Part shown: piece by piece, positions 42,369 to 51,202 of the stretch
Numbering within the stretch: position 1 is the stretch's first letter
Layout of the letters: each line of letters begins with the position of its first letter
DNA from: JBOGGX01 sp050744245
GTDB taxonomy: Bacteria; Actinomycetota; Acidimicrobiia; Acidimicrobiales; JBOGGX01
Assembly (NCBI GenBank): GCA_050744245.1
Contig: JBOGGX010000238.1
Location: 1-64,000, forward strand
Direction of reading: 5' to 3'
Length of the DNA: 64,000 nt
Position numbers and translations under genes: made by a program
Notes under the pieces: model-generated
What the model saw: only the letters and a program-made list of their open reading frames with translations
What the model was told of the DNA's origin: nothing
Database searches by the model: none

Positions 42369-43565
42369 TCAGCCTCGGGCCAATGCCGCTTCGCGAGGCG
42401 TTGACCGTCGGGCCTCGAGACCCAGGATCTCGGCGACCTGGTCGGTTCGGGCCGACCAGCTGTGGCTGACCGCGAAGGCGTGCCGCCTCGCCTTGAGGTC
42501 CCGAGGGTTCGGCTCGACCAGCGCCCGATCGACGGCGTCGGCGAAGTCGGCCGGCCCGCTGGCCACCGAGATGAGATCGGTGTCGAGCCAGCGGACGGCG
42601 GGGAGATCCGTCGCCACGACGGCACGACCTGCGGCCAGGTACTCGAGCGTCTTGAGCGGAAAGCTCGCCAGGTTGAACTCCGATTCTGCATACGGCGTCA
42701 GTCCGACGTCGATGCAGCCCAGGTAGGAAGGGAGCTCGGCAAACGGCTTCTGGCCGACCCAGCACACGTTGGGCCGGGCGAGGAGTCGGTCGAGCCGCTC
42801 GGGCTCGTAGCCCGGATCTCTCGGTCCGACGAGCAGGAGCGATCTCCCGCGGTCGGCGACCGCCTCCAGGAGGTCGAGGTCGATGCGGGCCGAGATGTGC
42901 CCGACGACACCGCACACGGGCGACGGGAGGCTGACATCCGTCGGCATGGGTGCGTCGTCGGCGGCCGCGTAGTGGTCGGCGTCTGATCCGTTCGGAACCA
43001 GGACCGGTCGCTGTCCGAGATCACGCCACTTGCCGCACAGGGCGGGCGAGACCGCGAGAACGACGTCGGCCTGCCGAGCCTGGCGGCGCTCGTCGCGTCG
43101 AAGTCTGGCCGCACCGACACCCATGAGCGAGGCACCGGCGACGAAGTCGTCGGTTGCGTACACGACCCTCAGCTCCTCGTCGCCCGCGCCGAAGTAGACG
43201 GCGTACGTGCCCACGACCATGGCCCGCACCTTGCCCCCGAGCGTCCTCACCGCGCGTCGTATCGATCGACGCACGAGCTGTTCCGTGACGACGTGCATCC
43301 CGGCGCGAGTCATGCCGGGCAGGGCGACCGGCGTCAGTCGGGCCAGCCCCGGCCGAACCAGTCGTAGGCGGGGCCCCTGCAACGATGGCTGCAGGTGGGG
43401 ATGGCGCCGTCCCGTCAGGTGCGACAGCGGCGGATCGACGAACAGAACGGGTGCGTGCTCGGTCAGGCGTTCGGCGACATGTCGTTCGGAGCCCGGCACC
43501 CCGTCCCACGACGTGCCACCGCACACCACGACCATCCCGTCCCAGTTGCCTGGCAGCCGTTCCAT
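42369..43565 (-). CDS. GT-B glycosyltransferase
   Basis: 398 residues from ATG at 43565. WDGMVVVCGGTSWDGVPGSERHVAERLTEHAPVLFVDPPLSHLTGRR starts the acceptor domain. AMVVGTYAVYFG, DVVLAVSPALCGKWRDLG, VLVPNGSDADHYA, VCGVVGHISARIDLDLLEAVA, LLLVGPRDPGYEPERL, GCIDVGLTPYAESEFNLASFPLKTLEYLAAGRAVVATDLPAVRWL form the donor domain, with the P-L-K-x-x-E-Y sugar-nucleotide motif. It is like teichuronic or capsule glycosyltransferases. First gene of the array (c) operon (glycosyltransferase, glycosyltransferase, flippase, beta-helix protein). Confidence 0.88.
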   Translation of the reverse strand: MERLPGNWDGMVVVCGGTSWDGVPGSERHVAERLTEHAPVLFVDPPLSHLTGRRHPHLQPSLQGPRLRLVRPGLARLTPVALPGMTRAGMHVVTEQLVRRSIRRAVRTLGGKVRAMVVGTYAVYFGAGDEELRVVYATDDFVAGASLMGVGAARLRRDERRQARQADVVLAVSPALCGKWRDLGQRPVLVPNGSDADHYAAADDAPMPTDVSLPSPVCGVVGHISARIDLDLLEAVADRGRSLLLVGPRDPGYEPERLDRLLARPNVCWVGQKPFAELPSYLGCIDVGLTPYAESEFNLASFPLKTLEYLAAGRAVVATDLPAVRWLDTDLISVASGPADFADAVDRALVEPNPRDLKARRHAFAVSHSWSARTDQVAEILGLEARRSTPREAALARG

Positions 43566-43648
43566 CTCTTTCGTGTCCTCGTCTCGGTCGTGATGCGCCC
43601 ACCGGCGCGACCGCGTCTGCTCGCGGCGCGGCGAGGCGAACACGATCG

Positions 43649-43703
43649 ATCCTGTCGCGGTCGTCTGAAGCAGGCCTGAAGTCGCCCTGAGCATCCGCTG
43701 AGC
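43649..43703 (-). promoter_or_regulatory. CTTCAG array (c) and promoter of the glycosyltransferase/flippase operon
   Basis: Read on the minus strand the units are GCTCAG (43703-43698), GCTCAG (43692-43687), CTTCAG (43681-43676) and CTTCAG (43670-43665), with an exact 11-bp period. The -10-like CAGGAT (43654-43649) follows after 10 bases. Transcription would start about 75 bases before the ATG at 43565. The array lies 19 bp beyond the stop of the giant Tat-exported gene. Confidence 0.82.
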
Positions 43704-43721
43704 CCGTTCCGTCTGGATCCG

Positions 43722-46700
43722 TCAGGTCGGACGGAACACGACGTCAACCCAGTAGTTGGTGGCGCTGAAGCTGCCGGTTGGGAAACCACCGGACCCGTAG
43801 GCGAACAGGCCATTGCCTCCGCCCACGCCGTTCGTGAAGGCGTGGAGCGGCGGCGCGTCGACCGGCGCGTTGAACTGGTTCCTCGTTGTCGAATACCTGC
43901 CCGCAGGGGCGTGATAGGACGCCACGTAGGTCGCGTTGGCCGTGACCGGGACCGGTGTCGCAAAGTCCACCTGCTGCCACCCCGATGACGTCTCGGTGGC
44001 AAAGACCGCCGTCGCGAGAAGAGCGCCCGAGGCCGACCAGAGGTTGCCGACATGGGTGCCCGTGTTGCCGGGACCCTTGTAGAACCGGACGCCGGTGATC
44101 TCACCGGCGACGGCCGACATGAACCGCACACCGAGCTCGAGCGGGCCAGCGTCGTTCGCCGCGGCCAACTCGGGGACGGCCGTCGGGCCAAAGATCGTCG
44201 ACGTCCCGGCCGCCGCGGTGGTAAAGCTCCACGACACCGGTGCGGCCATCGGGTTGCCATGGACGTCACGGGCCCCGCTGACGGTTGCCGTGTAGGACGT
44301 CGCGCCGGCGAGCGCCGCGTTCGGCTGGAAGGTCGCCGTCATCGTGCTCGGGTCGTAGGTCAGGGAACCCGAGACCGGCGCGTTGGCCGAGTCGCGAAGC
44401 TCGAAGGAGATCGTGCCCGGCTGCACCGCCTCGTTGAATCGCACGGAGAGACCCGAGGTGGCGGCCACATTCTGCGTACCGGGTTCCGGAACCTGGGCCA
44501 CAACACTCGGACCCGAGGTGTCGCGGAAGACCACGTCGACCCAGTAGTTGGTGTTGCCGTAGGCATCGGTCGGGAAGCCGCCCGGGCCGTAGCGGTACAC
44601 ACCGTTCACTCCGTCGACACCGCTCCTCAGCGCGTGAAGCGGCGGCCGGTCGGCACCGACGCTCGTGAAGAAGCCGCCGGTGGCGGCGAAGCGTCCGGCG
44701 GGGGCGTGGTACGAGGCGACGTACGTCGTCGCCGCGCCGACCGGGATCGGCGTCGCGAGGTTGGCCTGTTGCCATCCGGTCGCCGTCTCGGCGGCAAAGG
44801 TGACCGATCCGAGGAGGGTGCCGGTCGCGGTCCAGAGGTGACCGATGTGAGGACCGACATTGCCGGGGCCCTTGTAGAACCGGATGGCCGTGATGACACC
44901 ATCGCCGTCGGTACGCAACTTCACACCGAGCTCGACCGGGGCGGTGTCGGTGTCCGCGGCGACGGCGGGCACCGCCGACGTGTCCCAGATGCTGCATGGA
45001 GTGAGGCCGGGCCCGGCGACGGTCGTGAACGACCACACCGCGGGCGTCGTCATGGTGTTGCCGGAGGGGTCGGCGGCCGAAACCTCGGCCGTGTACGTCG
45101 CACCCAGGGCCAACGCCGCGCCGGGAGTGAACGTCGCCGACCGACTTGCGGCGTCGTAGCCGGCGGCCCCGGCGACATTGGCGCCGGCGCCGGTACGCAG
45201 GGTGAAGCCGAGCGACGAGGGATCGATCGCCTCGTCGAAGGTCGCGGTCACGGTCGTCCCGGTGGCCACGCTCTCCAGGTTGGGGCCGGGCGACTGGTTC
45301 ACGACCGTGGGCCCGAGCACGTCCGGAGGCACGCCGAACATGACATCGACCCAATAGTTGGAGTGCGCCCAGCTGCTCGTGGGGAAGCCGGCTTCGCCGT
45401 AGCGATACACGCCGTTCGGCCCGCTCGCGCCGGACGGCAGGCCGTGCAATGGCCCGCGGTCGACGCCCGACCCGGCGAAGAAGTTGCTCGTGGCCGGGTA
45501 GCGGCCGACCGGCGCGTGGTACGACGCCACGTATACGGAGCCCTTGGTGACCGGGACCGGTGCGTCGAGGTTCGCCTGCTGCCATCCGGCGGCACTCTCG
45601 TCGGCGAAGGTGACCGTGGCCAGCAGCGCGCCGCCGGCACTCCACAGATGGCCGACGTGCGTCCCGGTGTCTCCTGGCCCCTTGAAGAAGCGGATCGCGG
45701 TGACGTGTCCGTCGACGTCGGCCTTGAACTTCACCCCGAGCTCGATGGCGTTCGCATCGTTCACGGCCGGCGTCGCCGGACCCGCCGAGGAGTCCCACAG
45801 GCTCGTCGGCACCCCGCCGGGCGCGGTGGTGGTGGTGAACGACCAACTGACCGCGGCGGCCAATGGATTCCCCGCGACGTCCTGGGCGGCGGTGACCGTG
45901 GCCGTGTAGTGCGACCTCGTCGCCAGCGCGGACGACGGCGTGAAGGTCGCGGTTCGAGTGGATCCGTGGTAGGCGGTGGATCCGGCCACGACGGCACCGA
46001 ATTCGTCCCGCAGCTCGAGAACGATCGACGACGGATTCATCGCCTCGCTGAACGAAGCCGAGATCGCCGTCGACGGCGCGACCGCCTCGATGCCGGGAGC
46101 CGGCGATCGATCGACGACGGCGGGGGCGACCGCGTTGTCGTTGTTGAACACGACGTCGACCCAGTAGTTCGCCGCGTTGTAGGTGCTGGTCGGGAAGCCG
46201 CTCGAGCCGTCGCGGTACACGCCGTTCGGCCCGTCCTCACCGGTCACCAGGGCGCGCAACGGCCACACTTCGTAGCCCGACGTCGCAAAGTAATTGCCGT
46301 CGGCTGCGTAGTGACCGTTGGGGGCGAAGTACGACGCGACAAACGTCGTTCCTGCCGTGACGGGAACCGGCGCCGGCAGGTTGGCCTGCTGCCATCCGGA
46401 CACGGTCTCGCCGGTGAAGGTCGCGGTGGCGAGCAGCGCCCCGCCGCTCGTCCAGAGGTGGCCGACGTGGGTACCTGTGTTGCCCGCTCCCTTGTAGAAG
46501 CGGAGTCCCGTGATGAAGCCGTCGATGGTCGGACGGAACCTCACGCCGAGCTCGACGGGCGTCGGGTCGCTGGCCGCCGGGTTGGCGGGCGACGCCGAGG
46601 AGTGCCAGATGGTGCAGGGAAACGGCCGCGGGCCGCCGTTGATGGTCGTCCCGGCCGAGGGGGTCTCGAGGTTGCAGCTGTCGTCCACCGCTCGATGTCT

Positions 46701-48584
46701 GATCGTGATCGGCCCGAGGGTGGTCGGCATGAACGTGTAGGACCAGGTGGTGCGGCCCGTCGCCGGGTGCCACGTGGTCCCTCCGTCGATCGACACCTCG
46801 ACGCCGGCCACCTGGCCGCCACCGGCATCGGTGGCGGTACCCGTGACCGTCAGCGGAGCACCGACGGGAACGGTCGCCCCCTCAGCCGGCGTCGTGATCG
46901 TCGAAACCGGCGGCAGGTGGTCGCCGGACGCTGAGGCGGCCACCAAGCCCGCCTGGAGCGTCGCCGGCTGCACGCCCATGTCGGCCAGCAGGTTGACCGT
47001 CGCCTGCCGCATCCGGACATCAGCCGGCACCTCCTGCTGCGGGTTCGACAGGTGGTACTCGTCGAGGCCCCACGACCACTGACACGTACCCGAGCCGAAC
47101 ACGACGGCCCCGCCTGCGGCGCGATACATCGTGAGGTGGTGCGTGAGCGGGCCCTCGTGATAGGTGACGCCCTCGTCGTCGAGCACCTGCGACGCGATCT
47201 CGGTGGTCTCTGACAGCCGAATGAGCCCGGCCGGTCGGAATCCGTTGTCCTCGTCAGAGTCCCACTCGTAGCCGAGGGAGCCCTCGGCGAGGGTGGCGGT
47301 CTGTCCAGGAGTGAGATTGACGATCGACGTGTTCCTCCACAGTCGGAGGCGCCGGTACTCGTAGGGAACCTTGATGGCGAAGTCGTAGTCGCCCGTTAGG
47401 TTGATCGCCCTGAAGAGCGTGCCCGTGAGCGCGTTCTCGGGCAGGCCACCATCGGCCGGAGGGCTGAGTCGCCTGTCGCGCCAGGTGCCTGTCCACTCCG
47501 GGCTGGGATCGATCTTCTGCCCGCCGATCGTCTCCTTGTAACAGACCAGCGTTCGATAGGGCGTGCCGTCGGAGGCCGGCTCCCACCGGACCTTCCAGAA
47601 CACCTCGTTCCCCGTCAGGAAGGCGAGATGGACCCCCGCGCCCCGCGCCGCTTCGACGTTGGTCCGTTGCTGCTTCGACCAGTACTCGTCATGGCCGGAC
47701 GAGATGTACACCTTCTTGTTGAGCAGCTCGCCGCCGCGTCGATCGGTGTCGATCCCCGAGATGTAGGCGACGTCATACCCGTTGCGCTCGAGCCAACGGA
47801 CGAGCGGGTACTCGGCGTACATGAAGACGTTCTCGACCTCGGTGTCCTCGAACGGGCGGTTGTAGCTCACCTTCGTCGCCCGGCCGTAGAACGCCGGACC
47901 TCCGTACAGGCTGTAGCCGCCCCAACGGTTGTACGCCTGGTAGGTGGTGTCCGAGGTCTGCAGAACCACGTCGGCCGCTCGGCCGTCGTTGCGCACGACG
48001 AACATGATCCGGTTCTCGCCTGCGGCGTCCTGGCGAAGCAGGTTGGCGAAGTACACGCCGGACACCGCCGACGTCGGCACCGCCCACGACGCGGAGACCG
48101 CCCAGTTGGCACAGTCGACCAGGCCGAGGTCCACGTCGACGAACGGAGCCGGCTGCGCCTGAGGAAGCGCCACGGTCGGCAGGATCGTGGCGACCCGGCG
48201 TGCGCCGTTGCCCTGGTACCAGCCGAGGCGATAGATCTCGATGCGGTAGCTCGTCGACGGAGTGCTGATCTTGAAGTGGATGGTCTCGCCCGCGTTGACG
48301 CTGAACTCAGTGGCGAAGCCCTCGATGCCCTCCTGGAGAAACACGTCCCACTCGGACGACGGGTTGCCGGGCTTGGCATTCTCGACGGAGATGGGGTTTG
48401 GCGCGGCGTCGGCTGCGCGGCCGAGATACGGCAGGCTGGCCGCGGCGATGCCGGCGCTCGCCGCGCCCTTGATGAAGATTCTCCGACCGAACGTTCCCCG
48501 CGAAGCGTCCTCGCCGGTCGTCCCGGAAGGATCGCTGTCCTCCGAGCCGTCGGTACGACGCTTCCGCCTGTGCTGTTCGTCCAT
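43722..48584 (-). CDS. Giant Tat-exported DMFase-like/DUF4082 protein
   Basis: 1620 residues. TFGRRIFIKGAASAG (about 31-45, Arg34-Arg35) is a twin-arginine signal followed by an A-x-A-type site. Residues about 75-540 resemble the N,N-dimethylformamidase large-subunit-like domain (YRIEIYRLGWYQGNGARRV, YNRWGGYSLYGGP, DVAYISGIDTDRRGGELL, YISSGHDEYWSKQQRTNVEAARGAGVHLAFLTGNEVFWKVRWEP). An Ig-like domain follows (PPVSTITTPAEGATVPVG). Then come four DUF4082 domains (about 653-813, 928-1083, 1200-1350, 1463-1615) separated by Big_5-type Ig domains. It is probably cell-surface attached and may bind or process the polysaccharide; no substrate is known. It has its own promoter with array (d). Confidence 0.85.
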   Translation of the reverse strand: MDEQHRRKRRTDGSEDSDPSGTTGEDASRGTFGRRIFIKGAASAGIAAASLPYLGRAADAAPNPISVENAKPGNPSSEWDVFLQEGIEGFATEFSVNAGETIHFKISTPSTSYRIEIYRLGWYQGNGARRVATILPTVALPQAQPAPFVDVDLGLVDCANWAVSASWAVPTSAVSGVYFANLLRQDAAGENRIMFVVRNDGRAADVVLQTSDTTYQAYNRWGGYSLYGGPAFYGRATKVSYNRPFEDTEVENVFMYAEYPLVRWLERNGYDVAYISGIDTDRRGGELLNKKVYISSGHDEYWSKQQRTNVEAARGAGVHLAFLTGNEVFWKVRWEPASDGTPYRTLVCYKETIGGQKIDPSPEWTGTWRDRRLSPPADGGLPENALTGTLFRAINLTGDYDFAIKVPYEYRRLRLWRNTSIVNLTPGQTATLAEGSLGYEWDSDEDNGFRPAGLIRLSETTEIASQVLDDEGVTYHEGPLTHHLTMYRAAGGAVVFGSGTCQWSWGLDEYHLSNPQQEVPADVRMRQATVNLLADMGVQPATLQAGLVAASASGDHLPPVSTITTPAEGATVPVGAPLTVTGTATDAGGGQVAGVEVSIDGGTTWHPATGRTTWSYTFMPTTLGPITIRHRAVDDSCNLETPSAGTTINGGPRPFPCTIWHSSASPANPAASDPTPVELGVRFRPTIDGFITGLRFYKGAGNTGTHVGHLWTSGGALLATATFTGETVSGWQQANLPAPVPVTAGTTFVASYFAPNGHYAADGNYFATSGYEVWPLRALVTGEDGPNGVYRDGSSGFPTSTYNAANYWVDVVFNNDNAVAPAVVDRSPAPGIEAVAPSTAISASFSEAMNPSSIVLELRDEFGAVVAGSTAYHGSTRTATFTPSSALATRSHYTATVTAAQDVAGNPLAAAVSWSFTTTTAPGGVPTSLWDSSAGPATPAVNDANAIELGVKFKADVDGHVTAIRFFKGPGDTGTHVGHLWSAGGALLATVTFADESAAGWQQANLDAPVPVTKGSVYVASYHAPVGRYPATSNFFAGSGVDRGPLHGLPSGASGPNGVYRYGEAGFPTSSWAHSNYWVDVMFGVPPDVLGPTVVNQSPGPNLESVATGTTVTATFDEAIDPSSLGFTLRTGAGANVAGAAGYDAASRSATFTPGAALALGATYTAEVSAADPSGNTMTTPAVWSFTTVAGPGLTPCSIWDTSAVPAVAADTDTAPVELGVKLRTDGDGVITAIRFYKGPGNVGPHIGHLWTATGTLLGSVTFAAETATGWQQANLATPIPVGAATTYVASYHAPAGRFAATGGFFTSVGADRPPLHALRSGVDGVNGVYRYGPGGFPTDAYGNTNYWVDVVFRDTSGPSVVAQVPEPGTQNVAATSGLSVRFNEAVQPGTISFELRDSANAPVSGSLTYDPSTMTATFQPNAALAGATSYTATVSGARDVHGNPMAAPVSWSFTTAAAGTSTIFGPTAVPELAAANDAGPLELGVRFMSAVAGEITGVRFYKGPGNTGTHVGNLWSASGALLATAVFATETSSGWQQVDFATPVPVTANATYVASYHAPAGRYSTTRNQFNAPVDAPPLHAFTNGVGGGNGLFAYGSGGFPTGSFSATNYWVDVVFRPT
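43735..46630 (-). repeat. Four tandem DUF4082 coding repeats
   Basis: Four copies of a roughly 160-residue unit recur about every 800 bp within the giant gene. Each unit begins with a W-H-S-S or W-D-S-S-like start (the fourth is F-G-P-T), has F-x-x-x-x-x-G-x-I-T-x-x-R-F-Y-K-G, then G-x-L-L-A-T-x-x-F-x-x-E-T-x-x-G-W-Q-Q, and ends N-Y-W-V-D-V. Copies differ at many positions, so the duplication is old. Confidence 0.85.
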
Positions 48585-48672
48585 GACTCGCCTCGACCGC
48601 CCTCCGCCGTTCGGGCCCGGGCCATGACGGCACCGCGCTCGTCGGTCCCCCGACGGTGCGGGAACCGGGACG

Positions 48673-48727
48673 AGTATCCGTTCAAACCCTGAAGCCAGGC
48701 TGAAGTCGACCTGAGAGGACTCTGAAC
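48673..48727 (-). promoter_or_regulatory. CTTCAG array (d) and promoter of the giant surface gene
   Basis: On the minus strand the units are GTTCAG (48727-48722), TCTCAG (48716-48711), CTTCAG (48705-48700) and CTTCAG (48694-48689), an exact 11-bp period. A -10 GATACT (48678-48673) follows after 10 bases. Two more units, CTTCAG and CCTCAG, occur at 48798-48793 and 48787-48782, 11 bp apart, further upstream. Confidence 0.85.
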
Positions 48728-48894
48728 CGTGACCTGTGGGAACTGGCTGGCCGCCGGCGGAGGTGGGCGGCGGGCGACATCCTGAGGTTCGGCTGAAGCC
48801 TTCGCCCTCTCTCTGTCGTCAGCACCGGCGCGTCGGTAGTGTCCGACGTCGAGGACACGATGGCGGGCCGTGACCGCTTCGTTCCACACATCAC

Positions 48895-49779
48895 ATGACA
48901 GAGCACCGCGGACCGAGCACCGAATCCTCCGACGAGGCCGCCGTCGCCGATGGCGAGGAGACGGTGTCGATGGACCTCGTCTCGTTGGCTCGTCTCTTCG
49001 TCCGTCGCTGGTGGGTGACCCTGCCGCTGCTGGCCCTGACCTTGGTCGGCGTCGTGGCCGCGGCGACCTTGTCGCCGCCGGTCTATCGGTCGTCCGGTTC
49101 GATTGTCCTCCTGAACCCGCCCGCGGCACCCGATCCCAACACGTTGTCGCCGTCCTCGCCGGTCATCAACGCCGAGAACCCGTACGCGCGATTCAACGAC
49201 CTCTCGGTGATGGTCGACATCGTCGCCCGGGTGATGTCGAGTGACAGCGCGGAGGCCCGGCTGCGAGAGCTCGGCGTCGACGACTACGAGGTCGCGGGCA
49301 ACCAGACCTTCTCGAGCGGTCCGCTGATCGAGGTGACGGCTGACGCCCCGAGCGCCGAGGCGGCGATTCGATCGGCCGAGCTCGTGCTCGCCGAGGTGCA
49401 GGTCGTGCTCGAGGATCGTCAGCTCAGCCGAGGCACCGACCCGCGTTACCTGATCTCATTCGACACGATCGAGGCGCCGTCACGAACCACAACGGTGCTC
49501 GGTAGCACGTTGCGGATGGCGATCGCCGTCCTGGCCATCGGAGGACTTTTCACCTTCGGACTCGCGATGCTGGCCGACGTGGTTCTCGGTCGGCGGGCGG
49601 CCAGGGCCGCCAAGCGATCATCGACTGGGCCGAAGAGCCCATCGCCTGGGTCCGCCGCTTCACGGGCGACAACGCCCCCGATCAACGGGGCCAGCACCAG
49701 TTCCCACCGGTCGCCTCAGACGGCAGGATCCACTCGGCGGCGCCTGCGGCTGCGGCCTCAGCTTCCCGCTCGAAACTGA
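48895..49779 (+). CDS. Wzz/YveK-like chain-length protein, copy 2
   Basis: 294 residues. Helix 1 (WVTLPLLALTLVGVVAAATLSPPVYRSSGSIVLLNPPAAP) is followed by an extracytoplasmic domain (YARFNDLSVMVDIVARVMSSDSAEARLRELGVDDYEVAGN, IEVTADAPSAEAAIRSAELVLAEVQVVLEDRQLSRGTDPRYLIS) and helix 2 (MAIAVLAIGGLFTFGLAMLADVVLG), then a Ser/Pro/Arg-rich tail. The middle is clearly homologous to copy 1 at 32887. It lies 22 bp before the polymerase gene and so probably controls polymer length. Confidence 0.86.
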   Translation: MTEHRGPSTESSDEAAVADGEETVSMDLVSLARLFVRRWWVTLPLLALTLVGVVAAATLSPPVYRSSGSIVLLNPPAAPDPNTLSPSSPVINAENPYARFNDLSVMVDIVARVMSSDSAEARLRELGVDDYEVAGNQTFSSGPLIEVTADAPSAEAAIRSAELVLAEVQVVLEDRQLSRGTDPRYLISFDTIEAPSRTTTVLGSTLRMAIAVLAIGGLFTFGLAMLADVVLGRRAARAAKRSSTGPKSPSPGSAASRATTPPINGASTSSHRSPQTAGSTRRRLRLRPQLPARN

Positions 49780-49801
49780 GCACTCGAGCCGAGCGGTCGC
49801 G

Positions 49802-51202
49802 ATGACTGGGCGATCCCAGGACAGCCGAGGTGACGGCTCGACGACCCGGTCGCGCCTGGGTGCGGCCGGGGTCCTTCAGATCTACGTCGTCCTGCTCATT
49901 CTGATCCCGCCCCGCTACGTCGTTCCGCCCCTCGGCGCCGTGGGGACGCCGGCGACGATCGTCGGTCTCGGTGCCCTGCTCCTCTGGTGCCTGGCCGTCA
50001 TACTGCCGGGCGGCTACCTGCGACGAACCGTCCTGCCGCTCCGCCTGGTCCTGGTCTTCCTGTTCGGCACCGTTCTCGCGTCGTACGCAGTCCTTCATTC
50101 GCACTGGGTTCCCGTCGCAGAGCTGCTGAGCTCGGACCGGACACTCCTTCAGGTCCTTTCCTGGCTCGGTGTCGCCCTGCTTGCGGCGGAGGGTCTCGAT
50201 GGACTCGACGACGTCTACCGGGTCCTGAGGACGCTTGTCGTGGCGGTCGCCGCGATGTCGATCGTCGGCGTCCTGCAGTTCTATGCCGGCATCAACCTGG
50301 CCGACGTCGCCGGCGTGATCCCAGGCCTGCAGCAGAACGCGTTGCTGGACTCGGTGCAGGCCAGGGCGGGCTTCCGACGTCCGGCCGGCACGGCCACCCA
50401 CCCGATCGAGTTCGGGTGCGTGATCGCCATGGTCCTTCCCTTGGCATTGCACCTCGCCCGATTCGACACCACCAGAAGCTGGCTGCGGCGGTGGTGGCCC
50501 CTCGGCGCCATCGCCATGGGGGTCCCCGTCGCCGTGTCGCGGTCGGCCGTTCTCGGCGCGGTCGTCGCCGGCGTGATCATCTTCGTCGGGTTCGAGCCGA
50601 AGGCGCGCCCCCGCGCGCTCGCCGCAGTGGCGATGTTTGCCTGCGTGATCTACGCCACCACTCCTGGTCTCCTGGGCACGCTCCGCAACATGATCGTCGG
50701 GGCCGGCTCCGATCCCAGCATCACGACGCGAACGAGTGACTACGAGGTGGTGGCCGGTTACGTCCAGCGGGCCCCGATCATCGGGCGAGGTCCAGGAACC
50801 TTCCTGGCCGACCACCGCATCCTCGACAATCAGTACCTGCTCACGGTGATCGAGATCGGCCTGGTGGGCCTGTTCGCCGTCGTCGTCTATCTCGTCGCCA
50901 CGTCGTTCTTCGGTCGCGGTGCCCGCCACCGCACCTCAGACCCGAGGCTGCGTGATGTCGGGCAGGCCTTGGCTGCGACCGGAATGGTCGCCGTCGTGAC
51001 CTCGTTCATGTTCGATGGGTTCTCGTTCCTCATGTACGCCGGCTTGATCCCGCTGACGCTCGGCTTGGCCGCGGGGCTCTGGGCGCTGGTTCGCGAGTCG
51101 GCCCCGATCAACTCCGCTCCACCGCCAGGGGCCGATGAGGCGCCCGTTGGTGCGACGCGTGTCGACGCCACCGCGCTGGTGACGCCGAACTCAGCTCGGT
51201 AG
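49802..51202 (+). CDS. wzy: Wzy/O-antigen-ligase-like polymerase
   Basis: 466 residues with about 10-11 hydrophobic helices (VLQIYVVLLILIPPRYVVPPLG, LVLVFLFGTVLASYAVL, MSIVGVLQFYAGINLAD, FGCVIAMVLPLALHLA, MGVPVAVSRSAVLGAVVAGVIIFVGF and more). The periplasmic-type loop YVQRAPIIGRGPGTFLADHRILDNQYLLTVIEIGLVGLFAVV matches the Wzy_C/O-antigen ligase signature (GxGxGTF ... DNxYL). It joins repeat units outside the membrane or attaches the chain to an acceptor. Operon with Wzz copy 2. Confidence 0.88.
   Translation: MTGRSQDSRGDGSTTRSRLGAAGVLQIYVVLLILIPPRYVVPPLGAVGTPATIVGLGALLLWCLAVILPGGYLRRTVLPLRLVLVFLFGTVLASYAVLHSHWVPVAELLSSDRTLLQVLSWLGVALLAAEGLDGLDDVYRVLRTLVVAVAAMSIVGVLQFYAGINLADVAGVIPGLQQNALLDSVQARAGFRRPAGTATHPIEFGCVIAMVLPLALHLARFDTTRSWLRRWWPLGAIAMGVPVAVSRSAVLGAVVAGVIIFVGFEPKARPRALAAVAMFACVIYATTPGLLGTLRNMIVGAGSDPSITTRTSDYEVVAGYVQRAPIIGRGPGTFLADHRILDNQYLLTVIEIGLVGLFAVVVYLVATSFFGRGARHRTSDPRLRDVGQALAATGMVAVVTSFMFDGFSFLMYAGLIPLTLGLAAGLWALVRESAPINSAPPPGADEAPVGATRVDATALVTPNSAR

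Noticed and set aside
43735..46630. Repeated blocks that might suggest a CRISPR array or tandem DNA repeat
   Set aside because: The repeats are about 800 bp and diverged, in frame inside one gene, and encode DUF4082 domains. No short regular repeats with spacers occur anywhere in the window.
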